DNA of 64,000 nucleotides from Cornus controversa (Eukaryota; Streptophyta; Magnoliopsida; Cornales; Cornaceae): NCBI GenBank assembly GCA_026545225.1, contig CM048850.1, positions 27,519,797 to 27,583,796 of the forward strand, read 5' to 3'. Shown piece by piece: positions 37,741 to 51,548 of this stretch (position 1 is its first letter; each line of letters starts with the position of its first letter). The notes under the pieces were generated by a model. It saw only the letters and a program-made list of their open reading frames with translations, ran no database searches and was not told where the DNA came from. The position numbers and the translations under genes were made by a program.

Positions 37741-39466
37741 TGATGCAAGAGCATCCGAGTCAGATGATGCTGAGCTGTCAGACGACACGTTGATGGCACT
37801 GAAATATCTTGAGTTGGCAGATCAACGTAAAGATGGCAGGAAATCGTGACCTTGTCACCAATTAGGGTGTTTTTGGATGCGCTTCAGTATTTTGGCCATA
37901 ACTTTGGCTACAGGTGTCAGAATCGCCTTTATGACCACAATTATTCCACCTATGATCTGGAGTTTTATGCCATCATTCAGTCCCTAAAGCACTGGCGTCA
38001 CTACCTAATACAGAGGGAATTCATTCTCCTCACTGATCATGAGGCCTTGAAATACATCAATGGCCAGTACAAGCTGAGTAGACGACATGCCAAGTGGGTG
38101 GCATACTTGCAAGAGTTCACATTTTTGCTGAGGCACCAGGCAGGGAGTCTGAACCGTGTTGCAGATGCACTGAGCCGTCGTACGTTGCTCCTCACCACCA
38201 TGAGCACCAGAGTTGTAGGTTTCGATACATTCTCTGATATGTATTCTGCAGATCCTTCCTTCGGGAGGATAATTCAGGAGGTAACTGATGGTCAACGCCA
38301 TGATTTTATTTTCCACAATGGTTACCTGTTTCGTGGATTAAAGTTGTGCATCCCAGACTATTCACTAAGGCAACAGATTATTGGTGAACTTCATAACCAG
38401 GGTCATTTTGGGCGAGACTAGACTTTGGGTCTGATCACTTCTAACTATTATTGGCCCAAGTTGACCAGTGACGTGGCTCATTATGTGGAGCGTTGTTATG
38501 TGTGTCAGCGGTCTAAGGGAGTTCTCACTAATGCGGGCCTGTACACACCTTTACCGGTCCCTGAAGCCCCTTGGCTTGATGTCAGTATGGACTTTGTGTT
38601 GGGCTTACCTCGTACCCAACGGGTCGTGGATTCTATTTTCTTTGTGGTCGATCGGTTTTCCAAGATGGCCCATTTTGTTGCTTGCAGGAAAACAATGGAT
38701 GCTGCTCGGGTCGCCCATCTTTACTTCAAGGAGATTGTGCGTTTACATGGAGTTCCCCAATCCATTACCTCAGATCGTGATACCAAGTTCATGAGTCAAT
38801 TCTGGAAGAGTCTATGGGAGAAACTGGGAACGAAGTTGAATTTTAGCAGTGCCTACCATCCTCAGACAGATGGTCAGACAGAGGTGGTGAACCGGAGTTT
38901 GGGGAACCTTTTGAGGAGTTTGGCAGGAAATAAACCAAAGCAGTGGGATTTGGCATTACCTCAAGCAGAATTCACTTATAACAGGTCGAAGAACAGATCA
39001 ACAGGAATGAGCCCATTTGAGATTGTCTATGGTCAGAACCCGTCTGGAGTGCTTGACTTAGCCCCTATTCTGCGCGTGGGTCGTTTCAATCGCAAGGCAG
39101 ATGAGATGGCAGAACATCTTCGAGGTATCCATGAGCAGGTCAAGCTGGCCATTCACGAGAGTAATGCCAAGTACAAGGTTCAGGTTGACAGCCACCGTCG
39201 TCAAGTACTTTTTGACGTTGGTGATTTTGTTTGGGCGGTATTAACTCATGATCGTTTCCCTGTTGGAGAGTATAACAAGCTAAAGGAGCGAAAGATTGGT
39301 CCCTGTGAGATCCTGCAGAAGATCAATGATAACGCCTACAGACTGCGCCTCCCCAGTCATTTGAGGACTTCTGACGTCTTTAATGTGAAACATCTGAGTC
39401 CTTGTTTTATGGATTCGATGAAGCTGCTGTAAACTCGAGGACGAGTTCTTTCCAACCCGAGGTGAC
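37741..39466 (+). mobile_element. Array unit 19, interrupted (about one break)
   Basis: Has P5, Y75, F156, Q185 and T377. It is the last unit with the GCA alanine codon before D107, so it is the right-hand limit of the left subfamily. Confidence 0.9.
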
Positions 39467-41192
39467 TGATGCAGGAGCATCCGAGTCAGATGATGCTGAG
39501 CTGTCAGACGACATGTTGATGGCACTGAAATATCTTGAGTTGGCAGATCAACGTAAAGATGGCAGGAAATCGTGACCTTGTCACTAATTAGGGTGTTTTT
39601 GGATGCGCTTCAGTATTTTGGCCATAACTTTGGCTACAGGTGTCAGAATCGCCTTTATGACCACAATTATTCCACCTATGATCTGGAGTTTTATGCCATC
39701 ATTCAGTCCCTAAAGCACTGGCGTCACTACCTAATACAGAGGGAATTCATTCTCCTCACTGATCATGAGGCCTTGAAATACATCAATGGCCAGCACAAGC
39801 TGAGTAGACGACATGCCAAGTGGGTGGCATACTTGCAAGAGTTCACATTTGCGCTGAGGCACCAGGCAGGGACTCTGAACCGTGTTGCGGATGCACTGAG
39901 CCGTCGTACGTTGCTCCTCACCACCATGAGCACCAGAGTTGTAGGTTTCGATACATTCTCTGATATGTATTCTGCAGATCCTTCCTTCGGGAGGATAATT
40001 CAGGAGGTAACTGATGGTCAACGCCAGGATTTTATTTTGCACAATGGTTACCTGTTTCGTGGATTAAAGCTGTGCATCCCAGACTGTTCACTAAGGCAAC
40101 AGATTATTGGTGAACTTCATAACCAGGGTCATTTTGGGCGAGACAAGACTTTGGGTCTGATCTCTTCTAACTATTATTGGCCCAAGTTGACCAGTGACGT
40201 GGCTCATTATGTGGAGCGTTGTTATGTGTGTCAGCGGTCTAAGGGAGTTCTCACTAATGCGGGCCTGTACACACCTTTACCGGTCCCTGAAGCCCCTTGG
40301 CTTGATGTCAGTATGGACTTTGTGTTGGGCTTACCTCGTACCCAACGGGCCGTGGATTCTATTTTCGTTGTGGTCGATCGGTTTTCCAAGATGGCCCATT
40401 TTGTTGCTTGCAGGAAAACAATGGATGCTGCTCGGGTCGCCCATCTTTACTTCAAGGAGATTGTGCGTTTACATGGAGTTCCCCAATCCATTACCTCAGA
40501 TCGTGATACCAAGTTCATGAGTCAATTCTGGAAGAGTCTATGGGAGAAACTGGGAACGAAGTTGAATTTTAGCAGTGCCTACCATCCTCAGACAGATGGT
40601 CAGACAGAGGTGGTGAACCGGAGTTTGGGGAACCATTTGAGGAGTTTCGCAGGAAATAAACCAAAGCAGTGGGATTTGGCATTACCTCAAGCAGAATTTC
40701 CTTATAACAGGTCGAAGAACAGATCAACAGGAATGAGCCCATTTGAGATTGTCTATGGTCAGAACCCGTCTGGGGTGCTTGACTTAGCCCCTATTCCGCG
40801 CGTGGGTCGTTTCAATCGCAAGGCAGATGAGATGGCAGAATATCTTCGAGGTATCCATGAGCAGGTCAAGGTGGCCATTCACGAGAGTAATGCCAAGTAC
40901 AAGGTTCAGGTTGACAGCCACCGTCGTCAAGTACTTTTTGACGTTGGTGATTTTGTTTGGGCGGTATTAACTCGTGATCGTTTCCCTGTTGGAGAGTATA
41001 ACAAGCTAAAGGAGCGAAAGATTGGTCCCTGTGAGATCCTGCAGAAGATCAATGATAACGCCTACAGACTGCGCCTCCCCAGTCATTTGAGGACTTCTGA
41101 CGTCTTTAATGTGAAACATCTGAGTCCTTGTTTTATGGATTCGATGAAGCTGCTGTAAACTCGAGGACGAGTTCTTTCCAACCCGAGGTGAC
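39467..41192 (+). mobile_element. Array unit 20, frame open
   Basis: First unit with the GCG alanine codon before D107 that marks units 20-33. Also T101, Q152, Q185, F359 and P377. Confidence 0.9.
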
Positions 41193-42918
41193 TGATGCAG
41201 GAGCATCCGAGTCAGATGATGCTGAGCTGTCAGACGACACGTTGATGGCACTGAAATATCTTGAGTTGGCAGATCAACGTAAAGATGGCAGGAAATCGTG
41301 ACCTTGTCACTAATTAGGGTGTTTTTGGATGCGCTTCAGTATTTTGGCCATAACTTTGGCTACAGGTGTCAGAATCGCCTTTATGACCACAATTATTCCA
41401 CCTATGATCTCGAGTTTTATGCCATCATTCAGTCCCTAAAGCACTGGCGTCACTACCTAATACAGAGGGAATTCATTCTCCTCACTGATCATGAGGCCTT
41501 GAAATACATCAATGGCCAGCACAAGCTGAGTAGACGACATGCCAAGTGGGTGGCATACTTGCAAGAGTTCACATTTGCGCTGAGGCACCAGGCAGGGAGT
41601 CTGAACCGTGTTGCGGATGCACTGAGCCGTCGTACGTTGCTCCTCACCACCATGAGCACCAGAGTTGTAGGTTTCGATACATTCTCTGATATGTATTCTG
41701 CAGATCCTTCCTTCGGGAGGATAATTCAGGAGGTAACTGATGGTCAACGCCAGGATTTTATTTTGCACAATGGTTACCTGTTTCGTGGATTAAAGCTGTG
41801 CATCCCAGACTGTTCACTAAGGCAACAGATTATTGGTGAACTTCATAACCAGGGTCATTTTGGGCGAGACAAGACTTTGGGTCTGATCTCTTCTAACTAT
41901 TATTGGCCCAAGTTGACCAGTGACGTGGCTCATTATGTGGAGCGTTGTTATGTGTGTCAGCGGTCTAAGGGAGTTCTCACTAATGCGGGCCTGTACACAC
42001 CTTTACCGGTCCCTGAAGCCCCTTGGCTTGATGTCAGTATGGACTTTGTGTTGGGCTTAGCTGGTACCCAACGAGCCGTGGATTCTATTTTCGTTGTGGT
42101 CGATCGGTTTTCCAAGATGGCCCATTTTGTTGCTTGCAGGAAAACAATGGATGCTGCTCGGGTCGCCCATCTTTACTTCAAGGAGATTGTGCGTTTACAT
42201 GGAGTTCCCCAATCCATTACCTCAGATCGTGATACCAAGTTCATGAGTCAATTCTGGAAGAGTCTATGGGAGAAACTGGGAACGAAGTTGAATTTTAGCA
42301 GTGCCTACCATCCTCAGACAGATGGTCAGACAGAGGTGGTGAACCGGAGTTTGGGGAACCTTTTGAGGAGTTTGGCAGGAAATAAACCAAAGCAGTGGGA
42401 TTTGGCATTACCTCAAGCAGAATTTCCTTATAACAGGTCGAAGAACAGATCAACAGGAATGAGCCCATTTGAGATTGTCTATGGTCAGAACCCGTCTGGG
42501 GTGCTTGACTTAGCCCCTATTCCGCGCGTGGGTCGTTTCAATCGCAAGGCAGATGAGATGGCAGAACATCTTCGAGGTATCCATGAGCAGGTCAAGCTGG
42601 CCATTCACGAGACTAATGCCAAGTACAAGGTTCAGGTTGACAGCCACCGTCGTCAAGTACTTTTTGACGTTGGTGATTTTGTTTGGGCGGTATTAACTCG
42701 TGATCGTTTCCCTGTTGGAGAGTATAACAAGCTAAAGGAGCGAAAGATTGGTCCCTGTGAGATCCTGCAGAAGATCAATGATAACGCCTACAGACTGCGC
42801 CTCCCCAGTCATTTGAGGACTTCTAACGTCTTTAATGTGAAACATCTGAGTCCTTGTTTTATGGATTCGATGAAGCTGCTGTAAACTCGAGGACGAGTTC
42901 TTTCCAACCCGAGGTGAC
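41193..42918 (+). mobile_element. Array unit 21 (type A), frame open
   Basis: Type-A markers are Q152, Q185, A255-G256, P377, T439 and N510. T439 with N510 recurs only in unit 27. Confidence 0.9.
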
Positions 42919-44644
42919 TGATGCAGGAGCATCCGAGTCAGATGATGCTGAGCTGTCAGACGACACGTTGATGGCACTGAAATATCTTGAGTTGGCAGAT
43001 CAACGTAAAGATGGCAGGAAATCGTGACCTTGTCACTAATTAGGGTGTTTTTGGATGCGCTTCAGTATTTTGGCCATAACTTTGGCTACAGGTGTCAGAA
43101 TCGCCTTTATGACCACAATTATTCCACCTATGATCTGGAGTTTTATGCCATCATTCAGTCCCTAAAGCACTGGCGTCACTACCTAATACAGAGGGAATTC
43201 ATTCTCCTCACTGATCATGAGGCCTTGAAATACATCAATGGCCAGCACAAGCTGAGTAGACGACATGCCAAGTGGGTGGCATACTTGCAAGAGTTCACAT
43301 TTGCGCTGAAGCACCAGGCAGGGAGTCTGAACCGTGTTGCGGATGCACTGAGCCGTCGTACGTTGCTCCTCACCACCATGAGAACCAGAGTTGTAGGTTT
43401 CGATACATTCTCTGATATGTATTCTGCAGATCCTTCCTTCGGGAGGATAATTCAGGAGGTAACTGATGGTCAACGCCATGATTTTATTTTCCACAACGGT
43501 TACCTGTTTCGTGGATTAAAGTTATGCATCCCAGATTGTTCACTAAGGCAACAGATTATTGGTGAACTTCATAACGAGGGTCATTTTGGCCGAGACAAGA
43601 CTTTGGGTCTGATCTCTTCCAACTATTATTGGCCCAAGTTGACCAGTGACGTGGCTCATTATGTGGAGCGTTGTTATGTGTGTCAGCGGTATAAGGGAGT
43701 TCTCAGTAATGCGGGCCTGTACACACCTTTACCGGTCCCTGAAGCCCCTTGGCTTGATGTCAGTATGGACTTTGTGTTGGGCTTACCTGGTACCCAACGG
43801 GCCGTGGATTCTATTTTCGTTGTGGTCGATCGATTTTCTAAGATGGCCCATTTTGTTGCTTGCAGGAAAACAATGGATGCTGCTCGGGTCGCCCATCTTT
43901 ACTTCAAGGAGATTGTGCGTTTACATGGAGTTCCCCAATCCATTACCTCAGATCGTGATACCAAGTTCATGAGTCAATTCTGGAAGAGTCTATGGGAGAA
44001 ACTGGGAACGAAGTTGGATTTTAGCAGTGCCTACCATCCTCAGACAGATGGTCAGACAGAGGTGGTGAACCGGAGTTTGGGGAACCTTTTGAGGAGTTTC
44101 GCAGGAAATAAACCAAAGCAGTGGGATTTGGCATTACCTCAAGCAGAATTCACTTATAACAGGTCGAAGAACAGATCAACAGGAATGAGCCCATTTGAGA
44201 TTGTCAATGGTCAGAACCCGTCTGGGGTGCTTGACTTAGCCCCTATTCCGCGCGTGGGTCGTTTCAATCGCAAGGCAGATGAGATGGCAGAACATCTTCG
44301 AGGTATCCATGAGCAGGTCAAGGTGGCCATTCACGAGAGTAATGCCAAGTACAAGGTTCAGGTTGACAGCCACCGTCGTCAAGTACTTTTTGACGTTGGT
44401 GATTTTGTTTGGGCGGTATTAACTCGTGATCGTTTCCCTGTTGGAGAGTATAACAAGCTCAAGGAGCGAAAGATTGGTCCCTGTGAGATCCTGCAGAAGA
44501 TCAATGATAACGCCTACAGACTGCGCCTCCCCAGTCATTTGAGGACTTCTGACGTCTTTAATGTGAAACATCTGAGTCTTTGTTTTATGGATTCGATGAA
44601 GCTGCTGTAAACTCGAGGACGAGTTCTTTCCAACCCGAGGTGAC
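42919..44644 (+). mobile_element. Array unit 22 (type Y), frame open
   Basis: Type-Y markers are K96, R120, F156, Y223, S228, G256, D332, F359, T377, N395, V434 and L519. Same protein as units 24 and 28. Confidence 0.9.
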
Positions 44645-46370
44645 TGATGCAGGAGCATCCGAGTCAGATGATGCTGAGCTGTCAGACGACACGTTGATGG
44701 CACTGAAATATCTTGAGTTGGCAGATCAACGTAAAGATGGCAGGAAATCGTGACCTTGTCACTAATTAGGGTGTTTTTGGATGCGCTTCAGTATTTTGGC
44801 CATAACTTTGGCTACAGGTGTCAGAATCGCCTTTATGACCACAATTATTCCACCTATGATCTGGAGTTTTATGCCATCATTCAGTCCCTAAAGCACTGGC
44901 GTCACTACCTAATACAGAGGGAATTCATTCTCCTCACTGATCATGAGGCCTTGAAATACATCAATGGCCAGCACAAGCTGAGTAGAAGACATGCCAAGTG
45001 GGTGGCATACTTGCAAGAGTTCACATTTGCGCTGAAGCACCAGGCAGGGAGTCTGAACCGTGTTGCGGATGCACTGAGCCGTCGTACGTTGCTCCTCACC
45101 ACCATGAGCACCAGAGTTGTAGGTTTCGATACATTCTCTGATATGTATTCTGCAGATCCTTCCTTCGGGAGGATAATTCAGGAGGTAACTGATGGTCAAC
45201 GCCAGGATTTTATTTTGCACAATGGTTACCTGTTTCGTGGATTAAAGCTGTGCATCCCAGACTGTTCACTAAGGCAACAGATTATTGGTGAACTTCATAA
45301 CCAGGGTCATTTTGGGCGAGACAAGACTTTGGGTCTGATCTCTTCTAACTATTATTGGCCCAAGTTGACCAGTGACGTGGCTCATTATGTGGAGCGTTGT
45401 TATGTGTGTCAGCGGTCTAAGGGAGTTCTCACTAATGCGGGCCTGTACACACCTTTACCGGTCCCTGAAGCCCCTTGGCTTGATGTCAGTATGGACTTTG
45501 TGTTGGGCTTAGCTGGTACCCAACGAGCCGTGGATTCTATTTTCGTTGTGGTCGATCGGTTTTCCAAGATGGCCCATTTTGTTGCTTGCAGGAAAACAAT
45601 GGATGCTGCTCGGGTCGCCCATCTTTACTTCAAGGAGATTGTGCGTTTACATGGAGTTCCCCAATCCATTACCTCAGATCGTGATACCAAGTTCATGAGT
45701 CAATTCTGGAAGAGTCTATGGGAGAAACTGGGAACGAAGTTGAATTTTAGCAGTGCCTACCATCCTCAGACAGATGGTCAGACAGAGGTGGTGAACCGGA
45801 GTTTGGGGAACCTTTTGAGGAGTTTGGCAGGAAATAAACCAAAGCAGTGGGATTTGGCATTACCTCAAGCAGAATTTCCTTATAACAGGTCGAAGAACAG
45901 ATCAACAGGAATGAGCCCATTTGAGATTGTCTATGGTCAGAACCCGTCTGGGGTGCTTGACTTAGCCCCTATTCCGCGCGTGGGTCGTTTCAATCGCAAG
46001 GCAGATGAGATGGCAGAACATCTTCGAGGTATCCATGAGCAGGTCAAGCTGGCCATTCACGAGAGTAATGCCAAGTACAAGGTTCAGGTTGACAGCCACC
46101 GTCGTCAAGTACTTTTTGACGTTGGTGATTTTGTTTGGGCGGTATTAACTCGTGATCGTTTCCCTGTTGGAGAGTATAACAAGCTAAAGGAGCGAAAGAT
46201 TGGTCCCTGTGAGATCCTGCAGAAGATCAATGATAACGCCTACAGACTGCGCCTCCCCAATCATTTGAGGACTTCTAACGTCTTTAATGTGAAACATCTG
46301 AGTCCTTGTTTTATGGATTCGATGAAGCTGCTGTAAACTCGAGGACGAGTTCTTTCCAACCCGAGGTGAC
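44645..46370 (+). mobile_element. Array unit 23 (type L/A chimera), frame open
   Basis: The start is of type L (K96 and an AGAAGA arginine pair). From Q152 on it is of type A through N510. Confidence 0.9.
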
Positions 46371-48096
46371 TGATGCAGGAGCATCCGAGTCAGATGATGC
46401 TGAGCTGTCAGACGACACGTTGATGGCACTGAAATATCTTGAGTTGGCAGATCAACGTAAAGATGGCAGGAAATCGTGACCTTGTCACTAATTAGGGTGT
46501 TTTTGGATGCGCTTCAGTATTTTGGCCATAACTTTGGCTACAGGTGTCAGAATCGCCTTTATGACCACAATTATTCCACCTATGATCTGGAGTTTTATGC
46601 CATCATTCAGTCCCTAAAGCACTGGCGTCACTACCTAATACAGAGGGAATTCATTCTCCTCACTGATCATGAGGCCTTGAAATACATCAATGGCCAGCAC
46701 AAGCTGAGTAGACGACATGCCAAGTGGGTGGCATACTTGCAAGAGTTCACATTTGCGCTGAAGCACCAGGCAGGGAGTCTGAACCGTGTTGCGGATGCAC
46801 TGAGCCGTCGTACGTTGCTCCTCACCACCATGAGAACCAGAGTTGTAGGTTTCGATACATTCTCTGATATGTATTCTGCAGATCCTTCCTTCGGGAGGAT
46901 AATTCAGGAGGTAACTGATGGTCAACGCCATGATTTTATTTTCCACAACGGTTACCTGTTTCGTGGATTAAAGTTATGCATCCCAGATTGTTCACTAAGG
47001 CAACAGATTATTGGTGAACTTCATAACGAGGGTCATTTTGGGCGAGACAAGACTTTGGGTCTGATCTCTTCCAACTATTATTGGCCCAAGTTGACCAGTG
47101 ACGTGGCTCATTATGTGGAGCGTTGTTATGTGTGTCAGCGGTATAAGGGAGTTCTCAGTAATGCGGGCCTGTACACACCTTTACCGGTCCCTGAAGCCCC
47201 TTGGCTTGATGTCAGTATGGACTTTGTGTTGGGCTTACCTGGTACCCAACGGGCCGTGGATTCTATTTTCGTTGTGGTCGATCGGTTTTCTAAGATGGCC
47301 CATTTTGTTGCTTGCAGGAAAACAATGGATGCTGCTCGGGTCGCCCATCTTTACTTCAAGGAGATTGTGCGTTTACATGGAGTTCCCCAATCCATTACCT
47401 CAGATCGTGATACCAAGTTCATGAGTCAATTCTGGAAGAGTCTATGGGAGAAACTGGGAACGAAGTTGGATTTTAGCAGTGCCTACCATCCTCAGACAGA
47501 TGGTCAGACAGAGGTGGTGAACCGGAGTTTGGGGAACCTTTTGAGGAGTTTCGCAGGAAATAAACCAAAGCAGTGGGATTTGGCATTACCTCAAGCAGAA
47601 TTCACTTATAACAGGTCGAAGAACAGATCAACAGGAATGAGCCCATTTGAGATTGTCAATGGTCAGAACCCGTCTGGGGTGCTTGACTTAGCCCCTATTC
47701 CGCGCGTGGGTCGTTTCAATCGCAAGGCAGATGAGATGGCAGAACATCTTCGAGGTATCCATGAGCAGGTCAAGGTGGCCATTCACGAGAGTAATGCCAA
47801 GTACAAGGTTCAGGTTGACAGCCACCGTCGTCAAGTACTTTTTGACGTTGGTGATTTTGTTTGGGCGGTATTAACTCGTGATCGTTTCCCTGTTGGAGAG
47901 TATAACAAGCTCAAGGAGCGAAAGATTGGTCCGTGTGAGATCCTGCAGAAGATCAATGATAACGCCTACAGACTGCGCCTCCCCAGTCATTTGAGGACTT
48001 CTGACGTCTTTAATGTGAAACATCTGAGTCTTTGTTTTATGGATTCGATGAAGCTGCTGTAAACTCGAGGATGAGTTCTTTCCAACCCGAGGTGAC
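46371..48096 (+). mobile_element. Array unit 24 (type Y), frame open
   Basis: All type-Y markers. A silent CCG codon in the GPC segment is shared only with unit 29. Confidence 0.9.
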
Positions 48097-49822
48097 TGAT
48101 GCAGGAGCATCCGAGTCAGATGATGCTGAGCTGTCAGACGACACGTTGATGGCACTGAAATATCTTGAGTTGGCAGATCAACGTAAAGATGGCAGGAAAT
48201 CGTGACCTTGTCACTAATTAGGGTGTTTTTGGATGCGCTTCAGTATTTTGGCCATAACTTTGGCTACAGGTGTCAGAATCGCCTTTATGACCACAATTAT
48301 TCCACCTATGATCTGGAGTTTTATGCCATCATTCAGTCCCTAAAGCACTGGCGTCACTACCTAATACAGAGGGAATTCATTCTCCTCACTGATCATGAGG
48401 CCTTGAAATACATCAATGGCCAGCACAAGCTGAGTAGAAGACATGCCAAGTGGGTGGCATACTTGCAAGAGTTCACATTTGCGCTGAAGCACCAGGCAGG
48501 GAGTCTGAACCGTGTTGCGGATGCACTGAGCCGTCGTACGTTGCTCCTCACCACCATGAGCACCAGAGTTGTAGGTTTCGATACATTCTCTGATATGTAT
48601 TCTGCAGATCCTTCCTTCGGGAGGATAATTCAGGAGGTAACTGATGGTCAACGCCATGATTTTATTTTCCACAATGGTTACCTGTTTCGTGGATTAAAGC
48701 TGTGCATCCCAGACTGTTCACTAAGGCAACAGATTATTGGTGAACTTCATAACGAGGGTCATTTTGGGCGAGACAAGACTTTGGGTCTGATCTCTTCTAA
48801 CTATTATTGGCCCAAGTTGACCAGTGACGTGGCTCATTATGTGGAGCGTTGTTATGTGTGTCAGCTGTCTAAGGGAGTTCTCACTAATGCGGGCCTGTAC
48901 ACACCTTTACCGGTTCCTGAAGCCCCTTGTCTTGATGTCAGTATGGACTTTGTGTTGGGCTTACCTGGTACCCAACGGGCCGTGGATTCTATTTTCGTTG
49001 TGGTCGATCGGTTTTCCAAGATGGCCCATTTTGTTGCTCGCAGGAAAACAATGGATGCTGCTCGGGTCGCCCATCTTTACTTCAAGGAGATTGTGCGTTT
49101 ACATGGAGTTCCCCAATCCATTACCTCAGATCGTGATACCAAGTTCATGAGTCAATTCTGGAAGAGTCTATGGGAGAAACTGGGAACGAAGTTGAATTTT
49201 AGCAGTGCCTACCATCCTCAGACAGATGGTCAGACAGAGGTGGTGAACCGGAGTTTGGGGAACCTTTTGAGGAGTTTCGCAGGAAATAAACCAAAGCAGT
49301 GGGATTTGGCATTACCTCAAGCAGAATTTCCTTATAACAGGTCGAAGAACAGATCAACAGGAATGAGCCCATTTGGGATTGTCTATGGTCAGAACCCGTC
49401 TGGGGTGCTTGACTTAGCCCCTATTCCGCGCGTGGGTCGTTTCAATCGCAAGGCAGATGAGATGGCAGAACATCTTCGAGGTATCCATGAGCAGGTCAAG
49501 CTGGCCATTCACGAGAGTAATGCCAAGTACAAGGTTCAGGTTGACAGCCACCGTCGTCAAGTACTTTTTGACGTTGGTGATTTTGTTTGGGCGGTATTAA
49601 CTCGTGATCGTTTCCCTGTTGGAGAGTATAACAAGCTAAAGGAGCGAAAGATTGGTCCCTGTGATATCCTGCAGAAGATCAATGATAACGCCTACAGACT
49701 GCGCCTCCCCAGTCATTTGAGGACTTCTGACGTCTTTAATGTGAAACATCTGAGTCCTTGTTTTATGGATTCGATGAAGCTGCTGTAAACTCGAGGACGA
49801 GTTCTTTCCAACCCGAGGTGAC
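48097..49822 (+). mobile_element. Array unit 25 (type L), frame open
   Basis: Type-L markers are K96, F156, L222, R280, G392 and D488, shared with unit 30. C243 is private. Confidence 0.9.
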
Positions 49823-51548
49823 TGATGCAGGAGCATCCGAGTCAGATGATGCTGAGCTGTCAGACGACACGTTGATGGCACTGAAATATCTTGAGTTGGC
49901 AGATCAACGTAAAGATGGCAGGAAATCGTGACCTTGTCACTAATTAGGGTGTTTTTGGATGCGCTTCAGTATTTTGGCCATAACTTTGGCTACAGGTGTC
50001 AGAATCGCCTTTATGACCACAATTATTCCACCTATGATCTGGAGTTTTATGCCATCATTCAGTCCCTAAAGCACTGGCGTCACTACCTAATACAGAGGGA
50101 ATTCATTCTCCTCACTGATCATGAGGCCTTGAAATACATCAATGGCCAGCACAAGCTGAGTAGACGACATGCCAAGTGGGTGGCATACTTGCAAGAGTTC
50201 ACATTTGCGCTGAAGCACCAGGCAGGGAGTCTGAACCGTGTTGCGGATGCACTGAGCCGTCGTACGTTGCTCCTCACCACCATGAGCACCAGAGTTGTAG
50301 GTTTCGATACATTCTCTGATATGTATTCTGCAGATCCTTCCTTCGGGAGGATAATTCAGGAGGTAACTGATGGTCAACGCCATGATTTTATTTTCCACAA
50401 TGGTTACCTGTTTCGTGGATTAAAGTTATGCATCCCAGACTGTTCACTAAGGCAACAGATTATTTGTGAACTTCATAACGAGGGTCATTTTGGGCGAGAC
50501 AAGACTTTGGGTCTGATCTCTTCCAACTATTATTGGCCCAAGTTGACCAGTGACGTGGCTCATTATGTGGAGCGTTGTTATGTGTGTCAGCGGTCTAAGG
50601 GAGTTCTCACTAATGCGGGCCTGTACACACCTTTACCGGTCCCTGAAGCCCCTTGGCTTGATGTCAGTATGGACTCTGTGTTGGGCTTACCTGGTACCCA
50701 ACGGGCCGTGGATTCTATTTTCGTTGTGGTCGATCGGTTTTCCAAGATGGCCCATTTTGTTGCTTGCAGGAAAACAATGGATGCTGCTCGGGTCGCCCAT
50801 CTTTACTTCAAGGAGATTGTGCGTTTACATGGAGTTCCCCAATCCATTACCTCAGATCGTGATACCAAGTTCATGAGTCAATTCTGGAAGAGTCTATGGG
50901 AGAAACTGGGAACGAAGTTGAATTTTAGCAGTGCCTACCATCCTCAGACAGATGGTCAGACAGAGGTGGTGAACCGGAGTTTGGGGAACCTTTTGAGGAG
51001 TTTGGCAGGAAATAAACCAAAGCAGTGGGATTTGGCATTACCTCAAGCAGAATTCACTTATAACAGGTCGAAGAACAGATCAACAGGAATGAGCCCATTT
51101 GAGATTGTCAATGGTCAGAACCCGTCTGGGGTGCTTGACTTAGCCCCTATTCCGCGCGTGGGTCGTTTCAATCGCAAGGCAGATGAGATGGCAGAACATC
51201 TTCGAGGTATCCATGAGCAGGTCAAGGTGGCCATTCACGAGAGTAATGCCAAGTACAAGGTTCAGGTTGACAGCCACCGTCGTCAAGTACTTTTTGACGT
51301 TGGTGATTTTGTTTGGGCGGTATTAACTCGTGATCGTTTCCCTGTTGGAGAGTATAACAAGCTAAAGGAGCGAAAGATTGGTCCCTGTGATATCCTGCAG
51401 AAGATCAATGATAACGCCTACAGACTGCGCCTCCCCAGTCATTTGAGGACTTCTGACGTCTTTAATGTGAAACATCTGAGTCCTTGTTTTATGGATTCGA
51501 TGAAGCTGCTGTAAACTCGAGGACGAGTTCTTTCCAACCCGAGGTGAC
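49823..51548 (+). mobile_element. Array unit 26 (type S), frame open
   Basis: Type-S markers are S250, G256, T377, N395, V434 and D488, shared with unit 31. C180 is private. Confidence 0.9.
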
